From: Candidatus Nanopelagicales bacterium
GTDB lineage: Bacteria > Actinomycetota > Actinomycetes > S36-B12
Direction of reading: 5' to 3'
Length of the DNA: 64,000 nucleotides
NCBI GenBank assembly: GCA_028687755.1
Contig: JAQTZL010000004.1
Location: forward strand, 1 to 64,000
The stretch's first letter is position 1, and each line of letters begins with the position of its first letter. The notes under the pieces are model-generated. The model was not told where the DNA came from. It made no database searches and saw only the letters and a list, made by a program, of their open reading frames with translations. This document shows, piece by piece, positions 1 through 7,877 of this stretch. A program made the translations under genes and the position numbers.

Positions 1-370
1 AACTCACGAGTCGGCGTTTTGTTTCATTCTTAGGAAGTTTCGGCACTTTGACTGAAACCAAATGCATGACTGGAATTTCCTGAGTGATAGCCATCTGGAA
101 TTCCATTCCAAGGACACGCGCAAGTCGCTCAAGCGTTGTGCTGCTGGGTTCGTGTTCCCCTGCTTCCAAGCGCGCAATAGTCGGTTGTTGCATGCCAAGT
201 TCCTTGGCAAGGGCAGTCTGCGAGAGATTTCGATCAGCACGATAAGCAATCACTTGGATAGCGACTTCGTGAGCGAATGCCATGCGCGCTGCATGTACAG
301 CAACACTTGAATCTTTGAAACTTGTCGCTTTGACATCAGCGGCCTTACGCATTTCCGATAACTTCGCCAT
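1..370 (-). CDS. XRE-family antitoxin (HigA-like), 3' end cut by window edge
   Basis: From an ATG at 368-370 an open frame of 123 codons runs to the window edge without a stop, so the C-terminus is missing. Residues 49-70 form an XRE helix-turn-helix (SQTALAKELGMQQPTIARLE). The start lies 2 bases after the stop of the toxin gene at 373-702, which is the toxin-first order of higBA modules. It should neutralise that toxin and repress the shared promoter; the palindrome at 722-739 is the likely operator. The conserved helix-turn-helix and the position make the antitoxin role likely. The family label HigA rests on gene order and general resemblance. Confidence 0.8.
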   Translation of the reverse strand, partial: MAKLSEMRKAADVKATSFKDSSVAVHAARMAFAHEVAIQVIAYRADRNLSQTALAKELGMQQPTIARLEAGEHEPSSTTLERLARVLGMEFQMAITQEIPVMHLVSVKVPKLPKNETKRRLVS

Positions 371-372
371 CG

Positions 373-702
373 CTATTCCTCTGTCTCCAGTAACCGCTTC
401 ATCGCTGCTCTCACTGCTTTATCGAACGCTCTTCTGTTTTTGTTTGCTTCAGGACAAACGGACAACACCACAAATGTCTCGCTTATCGATCCGTAAATGG
501 CACGCCATGGGCTCGCTCCTCCACGCGGTCTGAGTTCTCGAAGTTCGCCCCCGACTCCCTGAATTCCGCTTGCGTGCGGAAAGGGAAGACGAAACCCGAG
601 GTGTTCAAGTTTTTCAACCGCATTGAGCAGCGAAACTAGTTCGCGCGCAGGAAGTATGAGGCGCTCGTCCTCGGCATCCGGGTGCCACAACACTTCCCAC
701 AT
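373..702 (-). CDS. RelE/HigB-type toxin (Gp49-like)
   Basis: A 109-residue basic protein with the layout of RelE-superfamily (Gp49/HigB) mRNA-interferase toxins: a central ELRELRPRGGASPWRAIYG strand region followed by FVVLSVCPEAN and a C-terminal helix rich in Arg and Lys (NRRAFDKAVRAAMKRL). Such toxins cleave mRNA at the ribosome. I chose ATG 700-702 over the TTG at 703-705 because TAACGT lies exactly 6 bases upstream, fitting a leaderless start. The antitoxin follows after 2 bases. The family assignment is good; cleavage specificity cannot be read from sequence. Confidence 0.83.
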   Translation of the reverse strand: MWEVLWHPDAEDERLILPARELVSLLNAVEKLEHLGFRLPFPHASGIQGVGGELRELRPRGGASPWRAIYGSISETFVVLSVCPEANKNRRAFDKAVRAAMKRLLETEE

Positions 703-708
703 CAAGGA

Positions 709-714
709 ACGTTA
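709..714 (-). promoter_or_regulatory. -10 box (TAACGT) of toxin-antitoxin module
   Basis: TAACGT ends 6 bases before the toxin ATG and there is no Shine-Dalgarno, so the transcript probably begins at or next to the start codon. The palindrome at 722-739 sits just upstream, where a bound antitoxin would block RNA polymerase. Confidence 0.55.
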
Positions 715-721
715 CCAGATA

Positions 722-739
722 TATAGCACGAATGCTATA
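722..739. promoter_or_regulatory. Perfect 7+7 palindrome, likely antitoxin operator
   Basis: TATAGCA-CGAA-TGCTATA is a perfect inverted repeat. It lies between the -10 box of the toxin gene and the 3' end of rmlC. Its place in the promoter of a toxin-antitoxin module with an XRE antitoxin fits autoregulation. It could instead be a weak hairpin terminator of the rmlC transcript, but no T-tract follows it on that strand. Confidence 0.5.
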
Positions 740-742
740 CCC

Positions 743-1339
743 CTATTTCAAGGTTGCGATGAACGACTTGCACTCGTCATAGGTTGGCAACAGACCGAGC
801 TCAGCAGCTTGGGCCAAGGTCGGCGCCGCCGCATCCTTTGGTGAAAGCAATGCAGCCGTGCCCTCGGGGAACGGCAAGCCAAGGGCTGGATCAAGTGGAT
901 GAATGCCATGTTCGCGGCCTGGTGCATAAGGCTCAGAGCACAGATAGCCAACGGTTACAGAATCTGAGAGTGCGCAGAACGCATGCCCCAGGCCTTCAGA
1001 GATGTAGAGCCCGATGCGGTTTTCGTCGTTGAGTTCGATCGCATCCCACTGACCGAAGGTTGGTGAGCCCACCCGAATATCCACAACGATGTCGAGAATG
1101 CGTCCGCTGAAGCACTGCACATATTTGGCTTGACCGGGAGGCACCTGAGCAAAGTGCACACCGCGCACAGTTCCGAGCTTGGAAACCGAAATATTCATTT
1201 GCTCGAGTGCAAGTGAATGGCCAGAAGCGGTGCGCAGCATGTCGGCCTTGAAGGCTTCCAGAAAGACTCCGCGATCATCGGGCCGCTGCAGCGGGGTGAA
1301 CGACCACACGCCTTCGATTGCTAACTCATTGACCTGCAC
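743..1339 (-). CDS. rmlC: dTDP-4-dehydrorhamnose 3,5-epimerase
   Basis: A 198-residue cupin of normal RmlC length (EC 5.1.3.13). It converts dTDP-4-keto-6-deoxyglucose to dTDP-4-keto-rhamnose in the cytoplasm. The RGVHFAQ motif places the catalytic base at His62. Lys72 (AKYVQ) and Tyr132 (VGYLCS) fit the other conserved active-site positions. It starts with GTG 1337-1339, which has TAACCT 6 bases upstream. The divergent GT4 gene has its own leaderless start 68 bases away. rmlA is at 16102-16962; rmlB and an unambiguous rmlD are not in the window, so they must lie elsewhere. Confidence 0.95.
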   Translation of the reverse strand: MQVNELAIEGVWSFTPLQRPDDRGVFLEAFKADMLRTASGHSLALEQMNISVSKLGTVRGVHFAQVPPGQAKYVQCFSGRILDIVVDIRVGSPTFGQWDAIELNDENRIGLYISEGLGHAFCALSDSVTVGYLCSEPYAPGREHGIHPLDPALGLPFPEGTAALLSPKDAAAPTLAQAAELGLLPTYDECKSFIATLK

Positions 1340-1345
1340 CCGTGA

Positions 1346-1351
1346 AGGTTA
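1346..1351 (-). promoter_or_regulatory. -10 box (TAACCT) of rmlC
   Basis: TAACCT is 6 bases before the GTG start of rmlC with no Shine-Dalgarno, so the mRNA is probably leaderless. It is half of a compact divergent promoter pair with 1395-1400. Confidence 0.5.
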
Positions 1352-1394
1352 TCGCCAGTGCGATCAGGAACCGTGGCTGCCACGAAGAGCCAAG

Positions 1395-1400
1395 TACGCT
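1395..1400 (+). promoter_or_regulatory. -10 box (TACGCT) of GT4 gene
   Basis: TACGCT is 6 bases before ATG 1407 with no ribosome binding site. This supports 1407 as the start and a leaderless transcript for the two-gene GT4-GT2 unit. Confidence 0.5.
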
Positions 1401-1406
1401 GACCCA

Positions 1407-2543
1407 ATGCGAATCGCCATCCTGGGCACCCGAGGTGTCCCAGCCACCTATGGCGGATTCGAAACGGCCGTTGAAGAAATCGGCAAGCGCCTGGTTACTC
1501 GCGGATATGAGGTGACGGTCTATTGCCGCAACCCTGGTCAAAAGCAGACCGAGTACCTCGGCATGCATCTGGTGAATCTTCCAGCGATCAAGCATCGATT
1601 CACCGAAACCTTGAGTCACACCACCTTCAGCACCGCTCACGCCATCATCAAAGATCGCCCTGACGTGGTGCTGCTGCTGAACGCTGGAAATGCCCCACTA
1701 CTTCGCCCACTCAAGCTCGCGAAAATCCCCACCGCGATTCACCTGGATGGTCTTGAATCCAAGCGTGAGAAGTGGCGTGGCGCGGGAGCCAAGTACTACA
1801 AGTGGGCCGAAGACGCTTCAGTGAAGCAAGGCCAAGAAGTGATTGCTGACGCGCAAGCCATCGCCGATCACGTGAAAGCGGGATATGGCCGAGATTGTGT
1901 CGTGATTGCCTATGGCGCCCCCGTGATTCATCCGGAAAGTACCCGCCTACATGAACTTGGCCTTGAGCAAGGCAACTATCACTTGGTGGTCGCACGCTTT
2001 GAGCCAGAAAATCATGTGCTCGAAGCAGTGCATGCATACAAGGCAAGTAACGAAACCAAACCGCTGGTTGTGGTTGGTAGTGCTCCGTATTCCCAGTGGT
2101 ACGTGGATGCAGTGCATGGCGCAGCGGCCAATGATCCGCGCATTCGCTTCACCGGCGGTATTTACGACCAAGAACTTCTTGACCAGCTCTATGGAAATGC
2201 AACCACCTATATTCATGGCCATAGCGTTGGTGGCACGAATCCGAGTTTGCTGCGCGCCATGGGTGCAGGCGCCGCAGTGTTGGCATATGAAGTTGAATTC
2301 AATCGCGAAGTGACGAATAACCAAGCACTCTTCTGGGCTGATGCGGATGTACTCACAGCCTTGTTCAATGAGATTGCAACGGGTGCCAAAGACCAAGAGC
2401 TCGCCGAACTCAAAGCAAAGAGCCAACAACGAATTCTTGAGCATTATCAATGGGATCAAGTCACTGATCAATATGAAGCATTGATCAAGAAGCTGTATGA
2501 CAGCAAGAAAAACACAAGCAAAAACGAAGGCGCGAGGAAATGA
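1407..2543 (+). CDS. GT4 glycosyltransferase with DUF1972 N-domain (rhamnosyltransferase-like)
   Basis: A 378-residue GT-B fold glycosyltransferase. Residues 1-185 match the DUF1972 N-domain, with the diagnostic opening MRIAILGTRGVPATYGGFET. Residues 190-340 are the GT4 donor domain with HSVGGTNPSLLRAMGAG. Members commonly transfer rhamnose or related sugars to polysaccharide repeat units at the cytoplasmic membrane face. The frame stays open to 1179, but ATG 1407 fits both the family N-terminus and the leaderless promoter. It overlaps the following GT2 gene by 4 bases (ATGA), so the two are translationally coupled. The sugar specificity is inferred only. Confidence 0.92.
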   Translation: MRIAILGTRGVPATYGGFETAVEEIGKRLVTRGYEVTVYCRNPGQKQTEYLGMHLVNLPAIKHRFTETLSHTTFSTAHAIIKDRPDVVLLLNAGNAPLLRPLKLAKIPTAIHLDGLESKREKWRGAGAKYYKWAEDASVKQGQEVIADAQAIADHVKAGYGRDCVVIAYGAPVIHPESTRLHELGLEQGNYHLVVARFEPENHVLEAVHAYKASNETKPLVVVGSAPYSQWYVDAVHGAAANDPRIRFTGGIYDQELLDQLYGNATTYIHGHSVGGTNPSLLRAMGAGAAVLAYEVEFNREVTNNQALFWADADVLTALFNEIATGAKDQELAELKAKSQQRILEHYQWDQVTDQYEALIKKLYDSKKNTSKNEGARK

Positions 2544-3367
2544 CCGTCGGCGTTGTCATCGTCACGCATAACTCTGCGCATTTCATTGCGCAAACACTGG
2601 AAAGCGTCAAGAACCAAACCCAGTTGCCTGACTTCATTGCCGTGATTGATGATCATTCTGCTGACAATACGATCCAGGTAGTGCATGAACAGCTCGTGAG
2701 TTCTGGTATTCAGTACCTGATTCACCCAGCAAAAACTGAGGAATCAGACCTTCACACCCGCATTGCCCAAAACTTCATGCAAGGCGTGAAGGAAGCGCAA
2801 AACACGGGCATGGAAATCATCGTGCTCGGTGATCACGATGACCTTTGGCATGAACATCGCATTGCGCAGCATGTGAAGAGCTTTGAAGAGAACCCCACCG
2901 CGGTGATGGTGGCTGCCGATGGTCTGATCAAAAGAGATGACAATCCAGCAGTAGATCAAACGTCTTTGCCGCAAACATCTCATCAAGAAACCCTGCGCAG
3001 TTCATTCCCAGTGCCAGCAGATTTCAATGAGCTGCGCACTACGCAGCAATTCAGTTATGTCATGAAGCATTCCGTTGCGACTGGCGGAGCCAGTGCGATC
3101 AAGCCAGAGAAGTTCCAAGGTTTTAATGTGCCAAAGGGTTGGTTACATGATCGTTGGTGGAGTTTGGCAGCAACCGCGCATCGCGGTTTAGTTATCGACA
3201 CCACCCCAGTGATTGATTACCGCATCACGGCAGAACAGCAAGTTGGGCTTGATACTGCGAATCAACAGGCGAGCAAGGCGAGTTGGTTAGGTGGGCACCT
3301 CAAGAGACTTCCTCGCACGATCAAGCGCAGCTACGACCTAGTACCGCTGTACATCGCTAGCCGTTAA
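2540..3367 (+). CDS. GT2 family glycosyltransferase
   Basis: A 275-residue GT-A transferase. It opens with VGVVIVTHNSAHFIAQTLES, then has the nucleotide-binding VIDDHSADNT segment near residue 35 and the metal-binding GDHDDLW near residue 93. It transfers a sugar from a nucleotide donor to a growing lipid-linked glycan. It is coupled to the upstream GT4 gene by an ATGA overlap. No membrane span is visible. It faces the membrane protein gene 3400-5112 tail to tail with a 32-base gap; I see no strong terminator there. Confidence 0.92.
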   Translation: MTVGVVIVTHNSAHFIAQTLESVKNQTQLPDFIAVIDDHSADNTIQVVHEQLVSSGIQYLIHPAKTEESDLHTRIAQNFMQGVKEAQNTGMEIIVLGDHDDLWHEHRIAQHVKSFEENPTAVMVAADGLIKRDDNPAVDQTSLPQTSHQETLRSSFPVPADFNELRTTQQFSYVMKHSVATGGASAIKPEKFQGFNVPKGWLHDRWWSLAATAHRGLVIDTTPVIDYRITAEQQVGLDTANQQASKASWLGGHLKRLPRTIKRSYDLVPLYIASR

Positions 3368-3399
3368 GCGGTAAACGGCGAGAACGCAACAGCCGCGAA

Positions 3400-5112
3400 T
3401 TAAAGCCCGCGCAAATGCGTGACGCATATTGATGCGGTCGGCGATCCAATTCCTAAGTAAGGGACTGTGGTGCATTCCAAGGGTGTAGGTGCAAGAGCTG
3501 CCGGAATTGATGCATAGAACGCATCAACTTGTGATTGCGAAGGTGCATAGAGCGCAAGCGCTGTTGGGCGTAGCAATTGTTGAAGCTCATTCGCGCCATC
3601 ACTAGACAACACAGCACCTTCAGCAACGTTGTTGTATTTACCCCACAGTTGCATTGCTGCAATCGTGCTGGTGAGGCGATCTGGGTCTGTCCAGGTAGCG
3701 ATGCGATCAGTTGGTGAAGTTTGCGAGAGCACAAACTCTTGCGCCGCAACATTTGATCTCATGAGGTCTTCAACTTGGTAATCAAAATACGCAGCGTTCA
3801 TTGGGTATTGGCCGTAGATGCCGAGATTGCCACGGCCATTCTGCAAGAACTGTGATGCCAAGCCCAACACGATCAAGGCGAACATCACGGCAAGCCAACC
3901 TACGAGTGATCCACGTGTTGCGCAGAGCATCAGCGTCACAAACACCACAGCGGAGGTGAGCAGCACAATGGAAAGCCCAGTACTCATATCGAAGATGCGA
4001 TCTGAGTTGCCTGCCCACACCATGAACACGATCAAGAAAGGAATCATGAGCCAGCCAACAAGCGTTACCTGCCGTTGCCCGAAAACAGCAGCAATAGCAA
4101 TCACGATTGCGGCAAGGGCTCCTGGCCAACACATTGCCGCGTAGTGCGGGGCTTCAATCCACGGGCCAGGTATAAGCTGCATGTAGCCAAGGGTGTAAGC
4201 GATGTTGCCAAGTGCCAACACGAGAGCCGTTGATGTCCAGCGGTTTCGCACAAACACCAATGCGAAAACTGCTACGAGCACTGACAGCAGCAGAACCAAG
4301 AAAGCCACGTCTCGCGTCCAGATATGTGGATCACTTATGAACGATGCGTAATCAAGTTTTGCGTTCCACGAGCGATACGTGCCAAACCAATCAAGGCCCG
4401 GGAACATTGTGCGACCAAGCAGAAGAAAAGCCGCAAAGGAAATAGCGAAACCGAGAACAATCCACAGCAATTCGCGCATGAGCGCGAGTGCGCTTACCCG
4501 ATCAACCCACCATGCAACGACGCGAATGCCAAGCCAAAGGAACCCGGCGAGCATTGCGTTGTAAGGGTTGAGCATCACCAGCCAGCCGAAAACCAAGCCA
4601 ACAAGAATTGGTTGCGCGAGGTGATAGCCGCGCCCAGGAACAGCACGTAAGCGCGATGCACCAAGAGTGATGACTACGAACGTTGCAGCCATGGCCGAGC
4701 CAGTTGCGTAGGTATTGCCCAAGTAGCTGAGCACCATGGTGTTGAGGCCAACGAAAAATGCGAGCGCCACTGAAAGTGCTCGACCAGTTAATCGACGCGC
4801 GAGCCAATAGGTCGCACCAATGATGAGCAACAACATCAGGCCCCGCCAGATGGCAAAGCCGCCCCAGATACCGAACATTTTGATCAGCCCATGAACGGGA
4901 GCCAAGTACCCAACACGCGTCCAGTAGTACGAGCCGTCGATTGCTCGGTCGTGCACTGAATGGCCAAAGATCGCCAAGGTTGCAGAGAATTGAGAGTCAG
5001 GGGAGTTAAAGCCGGTCCACCATTTGGCACCCACACCCCACATCACAATGGCCCACACGCCGAGCACCAGAGCGATGTCGGTCAAGGCAGAACGTGAGCG
5101 AATGCGGGTCAT
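3400..5112 (-). CDS. Multi-pass membrane protein, probable GT-C type glycosyltransferase
   Basis: A 570-residue very hydrophobic protein with about 11-12 membrane segments up to roughly residue 450, then a soluble C-terminal domain of about 110 residues ending in a Cys-containing segment. The topology is that of lipid-phosphosugar dependent GT-C transferases or ArnT/PMT relatives that act on the outer face of the membrane. An acidic pair after the first segment (NSPDSQF) may correspond to the GT-C catalytic loop. The gene lies 24 bases downstream of the second toxin-antitoxin pair and may be read through from it. The family is not recognised precisely. Confidence 0.75.
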   Translation of the reverse strand: MTRIRSRSALTDIALVLGVWAIVMWGVGAKWWTGFNSPDSQFSATLAIFGHSVHDRAIDGSYYWTRVGYLAPVHGLIKMFGIWGGFAIWRGLMLLLIIGATYWLARRLTGRALSVALAFFVGLNTMVLSYLGNTYATGSAMAATFVVITLGASRLRAVPGRGYHLAQPILVGLVFGWLVMLNPYNAMLAGFLWLGIRVVAWWVDRVSALALMRELLWIVLGFAISFAAFLLLGRTMFPGLDWFGTYRSWNAKLDYASFISDPHIWTRDVAFLVLLLSVLVAVFALVFVRNRWTSTALVLALGNIAYTLGYMQLIPGPWIEAPHYAAMCWPGALAAIVIAIAAVFGQRQVTLVGWLMIPFLIVFMVWAGNSDRIFDMSTGLSIVLLTSAVVFVTLMLCATRGSLVGWLAVMFALIVLGLASQFLQNGRGNLGIYGQYPMNAAYFDYQVEDLMRSNVAAQEFVLSQTSPTDRIATWTDPDRLTSTIAAMQLWGKYNNVAEGAVLSSDGANELQQLLRPTALALYAPSQSQVDAFYASIPAALAPTPLECTTVPYLGIGSPTASICVTHLRGL

Positions 5113-5136
5113 GATGAATGAAGCGTAGGGAAATAG

Positions 5137-5448
5137 TTAAGCAATCTGCGTTGACTCATCGCCAAAATCGGCGACGATTCGAATCTGACCTCCAAGCGCA
5201 TTGATGTAGGCACGTAACGTTGTGATTTCTGAACGATCGATTTCTCCACGTTCAATTGCTGAAACTCTGCGCTGGGAAACACCCATGACCTTTGCGACTT
5301 GCACCTGGGTGAGTTTCCTGGATTTGCGAAGTTGTGCAAGCTCATATCCAGTAATGAGGTTTTGTATTGCGCGACGACCAGCTTCCTCTTGCTCGGGCGT
5401 ACGCGGCCGCTTCTTCTTAACATCCTCCCAACGAACCCACTCAGTCAT
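5137..5448 (-). CDS. XRE-family antitoxin (HigA-like)
   Basis: A 103-residue protein with a central helix-turn-helix: ELAQLRKSRKLTQVQVAKVM then GVSQRRVSAIERGEI, at about residues 36-70. The remaining C-terminus (TTLRAYINALGGQIRIVADF) is typical of XRE antitoxins paired with HigB toxins. Its ATG overlaps the toxin stop by 4 bases, so it is translated by coupling. It should bind the toxin and repress the operon. It differs in sequence from the antitoxin at 1-370, so the two modules are not a recent duplication. Confidence 0.87.
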   Translation of the reverse strand: MTEWVRWEDVKKKRPRTPEQEEAGRRAIQNLITGYELAQLRKSRKLTQVQVAKVMGVSQRRVSAIERGEIDRSEITTLRAYINALGGQIRIVADFGDESTQIA

Positions 5449-5822
5449 GGTCGTTCTTCCTCTCGTGCGTGTAGCCAGTCTTCAAACCTTTGATCGGCAA
5501 TGGGAATTGCCCTTCGGTACCAGTTGTTCCATTCACCCTGCTTATCTCCGGCCAGGAGGAGCACTGCATTACGCGCCGGGTCGAAGGCAAACAGAATTCG
5601 AAAGGTGCCAATCCGCAGCTCCCTCATATTCGCGAACTTGCTTCCATGTATTCGGTCAACCAGCGGCCTACCCAGAGTCGGCCCGAATTCGCTCAGAGCC
5701 TCCACCCCGTCGCTAATTCGGTCATAAGCGGAGCGATCAAGGGACTGAATCCAAGACGCCACCTCAACCACGACAACCACCACCCATCGTGATTGACGAC
5801 TCTCAGAATAGAACTCTTGCAT
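5445..5822 (-). CDS. HigB/RelE-type toxin (phage Gp49-like)
   Basis: A 125-residue toxin of the Gp49/HigB family: VASWIQSLDRSAYDRISDGV, then a core GRPLVDRIHGSKFANMRELR, IGTFRILFAFDPARNAVLLL, and the characteristic AGDKQGEWNNWYRRAIPIAD tail with a closing helix. The order is toxin first, antitoxin second, with a 4-base overlap. A run of six Val codons precedes the first helix. The ATG at 5820-5822 has TATTTT only 3 bases upstream, so the true start may be slightly different. The presumed action is ribosome-dependent mRNA cleavage. Confidence 0.88.
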   Translation of the reverse strand: MQEFYSESRQSRWVVVVVVEVASWIQSLDRSAYDRISDGVEALSEFGPTLGRPLVDRIHGSKFANMRELRIGTFRILFAFDPARNAVLLLAGDKQGEWNNWYRRAIPIADQRFEDWLHAREEERP

Positions 5823-5979
5823 TCTAAAATAGATCGTGTGAGAAGTAAATATTTGGCATGACCGACCGCTCCTTTGGCTAGAAAACCGCCAGTGTGAGCC
5901 GACAAGGCAGAAGTGATCAAACGGCTATCCACAGGCCACACCCTCATGCGCAAGGCACGGGCAAGAGGAGCATTCCCAC

Positions 5980-5985
5980 TAGGCT
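5980..5985 (+). promoter_or_regulatory. -10 box (TAGGCT) of GT4 gene
   Basis: TAGGCT is 7 bases before GTG 5993. It favours that codon over the GTG at 5894, which has no ribosome binding site or -10 box at the right distance. Confidence 0.45.
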
Positions 5986-5992
5986 CTTTGAG

Positions 5993-7846
5993 GTGTCCGC
6001 CCTGCTGATCGACGTCACTGACCTCGTCGAATTCCTGCAGCGCCGCGAATCCGTCTCTGGTGTCCAGCGCGTAATCGCTGAGACCACCCCGCTCCTCGAA
6101 GGCCACTCGGAAACAGCGGCCCATGCCGTGATCCTGGATCGTGGCCGAGGTGTGTTCGTCCAGCTCAGCCATTCAGAACACCACTTGCTGATCCATCGCG
6201 GAGCCCGAGCCGGCAGCGATGCAAGCCGCGATGAGCTGGCAGCCGCAGCAACCGGAGCACTGAACCGTGCGGCCACCGCAACGCCTGTGAAGATCAATCA
6301 AGGCGATGTGTTGCTCTTCCTCGGAGCGCTGTGGATAAACGATGCGTTGATGTTGGCTGCGCGCGATGCGCATGCTCAAGGCGCGACTCTTGTTGATCTG
6401 CTTTATGACCTCACACCAGTGCTGCAAACAGGTCACACCGCGGCAGTGAACAAACTCTTTGAGCGTTACCTCAATTTGATTTGTCAGACAGCCAGCCGTG
6501 TCCCAGCTATTTCTTATTCAAGCCGTCGCGATTTTGAAACCTATGCACAAGCCCATGGCTATGAAGTAGTGCCAGGAGCAGCAACAGGATTGCCATGCGG
6601 ATTAACACCCCAGAGTTTCGACAATAATCACACGAACACACAATCTTGGCCACGACCATACGTGCTCTTCGTAGGCACAGTTGAGTCACGCAAAAATCAC
6701 ATACTTGCCTTCAATGCGTGGCGCGAACTCATTGAAACTCATGGCGCTGACAATGTGCCCGATTTAGTGTGTGTGGGCCGTTTAGGTTGGCACGCAACGG
6801 AATTTTTAACTCAGTACGTCACTAGCCACGGTCTTGACGGCAAGGTCAGTGTGCTCAGCACGAGCGTGAGTGATGCAGAGCTCGCTGATTTTTATGCAGG
6901 TGCGGAATTCACGATCTATCCATCGAATTACGAAGGATGGGGTTTACCCGTTTCTGAAAGCATTGCCTTTGGCAAGGTTCCCGTTGTTGCGGACAACTCT
7001 TCACTTCGTGAAGCAGGCAGAGATCTCGCCATCTATTTCGAAACGGACAATCAGCAAGCTTTTATCCATGCACTTGACGCAGTACTCAATAAAGAAAATC
7101 GTGCGCAACTTGAAGCACGCATTGCATCAGACACCACACCATCGATCACTTGGGCCAAAGTTGCCGACGTCATCAATCAAGAAATTGCAGCAGCGCAAGC
7201 TGTAGGAAGCAGGCCACTCATGGTTCCCGCAATCGAACTCGGTCGTGAATACATGCTCAGCGTGGGCTCACCTGCTCCCGACTCTGGCTACGCCGACCAA
7301 GTGCTCGAGCATCTTCAAAGCGAAGGCCTGACACCCATGCTGCGCCAGCCACGAGGCGAGCGAGACTTCGAAATCGTTGACGCAGCAGTCATTGGCACCT
7401 TTGGCTCCCCTCAGGTGTGGGGCAATGAACTTCGCCCAGGCAAGCGTGCCGACTTCCGCATTGAGCGCCCGGTTGCCGGCTCGCTCGTGCTGCTCATCTC
7501 TACCCGATCAATGCCCGGCGTGGTCACCATCGATGCCAGTGGCCCAGGTGGTCCCGTCAAAGAAGAGGTCTACCTCGGTTCAGTGATCAAGTTGCCTCTT
7601 GGAGACGGGCGAGCAGGAGAGTCCGCTCAAGTAAGCCTGACCGTTACCGACGCCACGAATTCCATCGAAGGCTTCATGGGTATTCGTTCATTTGTGGTGC
7701 TCAAAGCTGACGACCTCACCGCAGAAGTGCTGGCTCACAAGTCAGCAGCTGAAGCCTTGCGCCAAGAGATCGACTTCATTCAGAACACACGCTCGTGGAA
7801 GGTCACGGCGCCTCTACGCAAAATCAAAGGGCGCGGCGCGAACTAG
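5993..7846 (+). CDS. GT4 glycosyltransferase with C-terminal extension
   Basis: About 617 residues. The GT-B part covers roughly residues 1-425: it opens with LIDVTDLVEFLQRRESVSGV, has the donor-site start LFVGTVESRKNH, and the nucleotide-sugar motif YPSNYEGWGLPVSESIAFG. A beta-rich segment of about 130 residues follows. The protein ends with a basic tag (SWKVTAPLRKIKGRG) that resembles the end of the GT4 at 14361-16061. Start GTG 5993 was chosen from its -10 box. The frame is open upstream to GTG 5894 and some annotators may take that. The gene is flanked by convergent or divergent neighbours, so it is transcribed alone. Donor and acceptor are unknown. Confidence 0.88.
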   Translation: MSALLIDVTDLVEFLQRRESVSGVQRVIAETTPLLEGHSETAAHAVILDRGRGVFVQLSHSEHHLLIHRGARAGSDASRDELAAAATGALNRAATATPVKINQGDVLLFLGALWINDALMLAARDAHAQGATLVDLLYDLTPVLQTGHTAAVNKLFERYLNLICQTASRVPAISYSSRRDFETYAQAHGYEVVPGAATGLPCGLTPQSFDNNHTNTQSWPRPYVLFVGTVESRKNHILAFNAWRELIETHGADNVPDLVCVGRLGWHATEFLTQYVTSHGLDGKVSVLSTSVSDAELADFYAGAEFTIYPSNYEGWGLPVSESIAFGKVPVVADNSSLREAGRDLAIYFETDNQQAFIHALDAVLNKENRAQLEARIASDTTPSITWAKVADVINQEIAAAQAVGSRPLMVPAIELGREYMLSVGSPAPDSGYADQVLEHLQSEGLTPMLRQPRGERDFEIVDAAVIGTFGSPQVWGNELRPGKRADFRIERPVAGSLVLLISTRSMPGVVTIDASGPGGPVKEEVYLGSVIKLPLGDGRAGESAQVSLTVTDATNSIEGFMGIRSFVVLKADDLTAEVLAHKSAAEALRQEIDFIQNTRSWKVTAPLRKIKGRGAN

Positions 7847-7877
7847 CGAGCATTCGATCGAGCAAATAGGAAGCCGA

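Noticed and set aside
1179-1406. N-terminal extension of the DUF1972 glycosyltransferase
   Set aside because: This stretch is antisense to rmlC and the family starts at MRIAILGTRG, so it was trimmed to ATG 1407.
1947-2471. 174-codon minus-strand frame opposite the GT4 gene at 1407
   Set aside because: A shadow frame with Cys/His-rich unnatural composition, fully inside a well-supported gene.
3360-3382. GCCGTT ... AACGGC inverted repeat at the convergent end of the GT2 gene
   Set aside because: Six base pairs with an 8-base loop and no T-tract on either strand; not enough for a terminator call.
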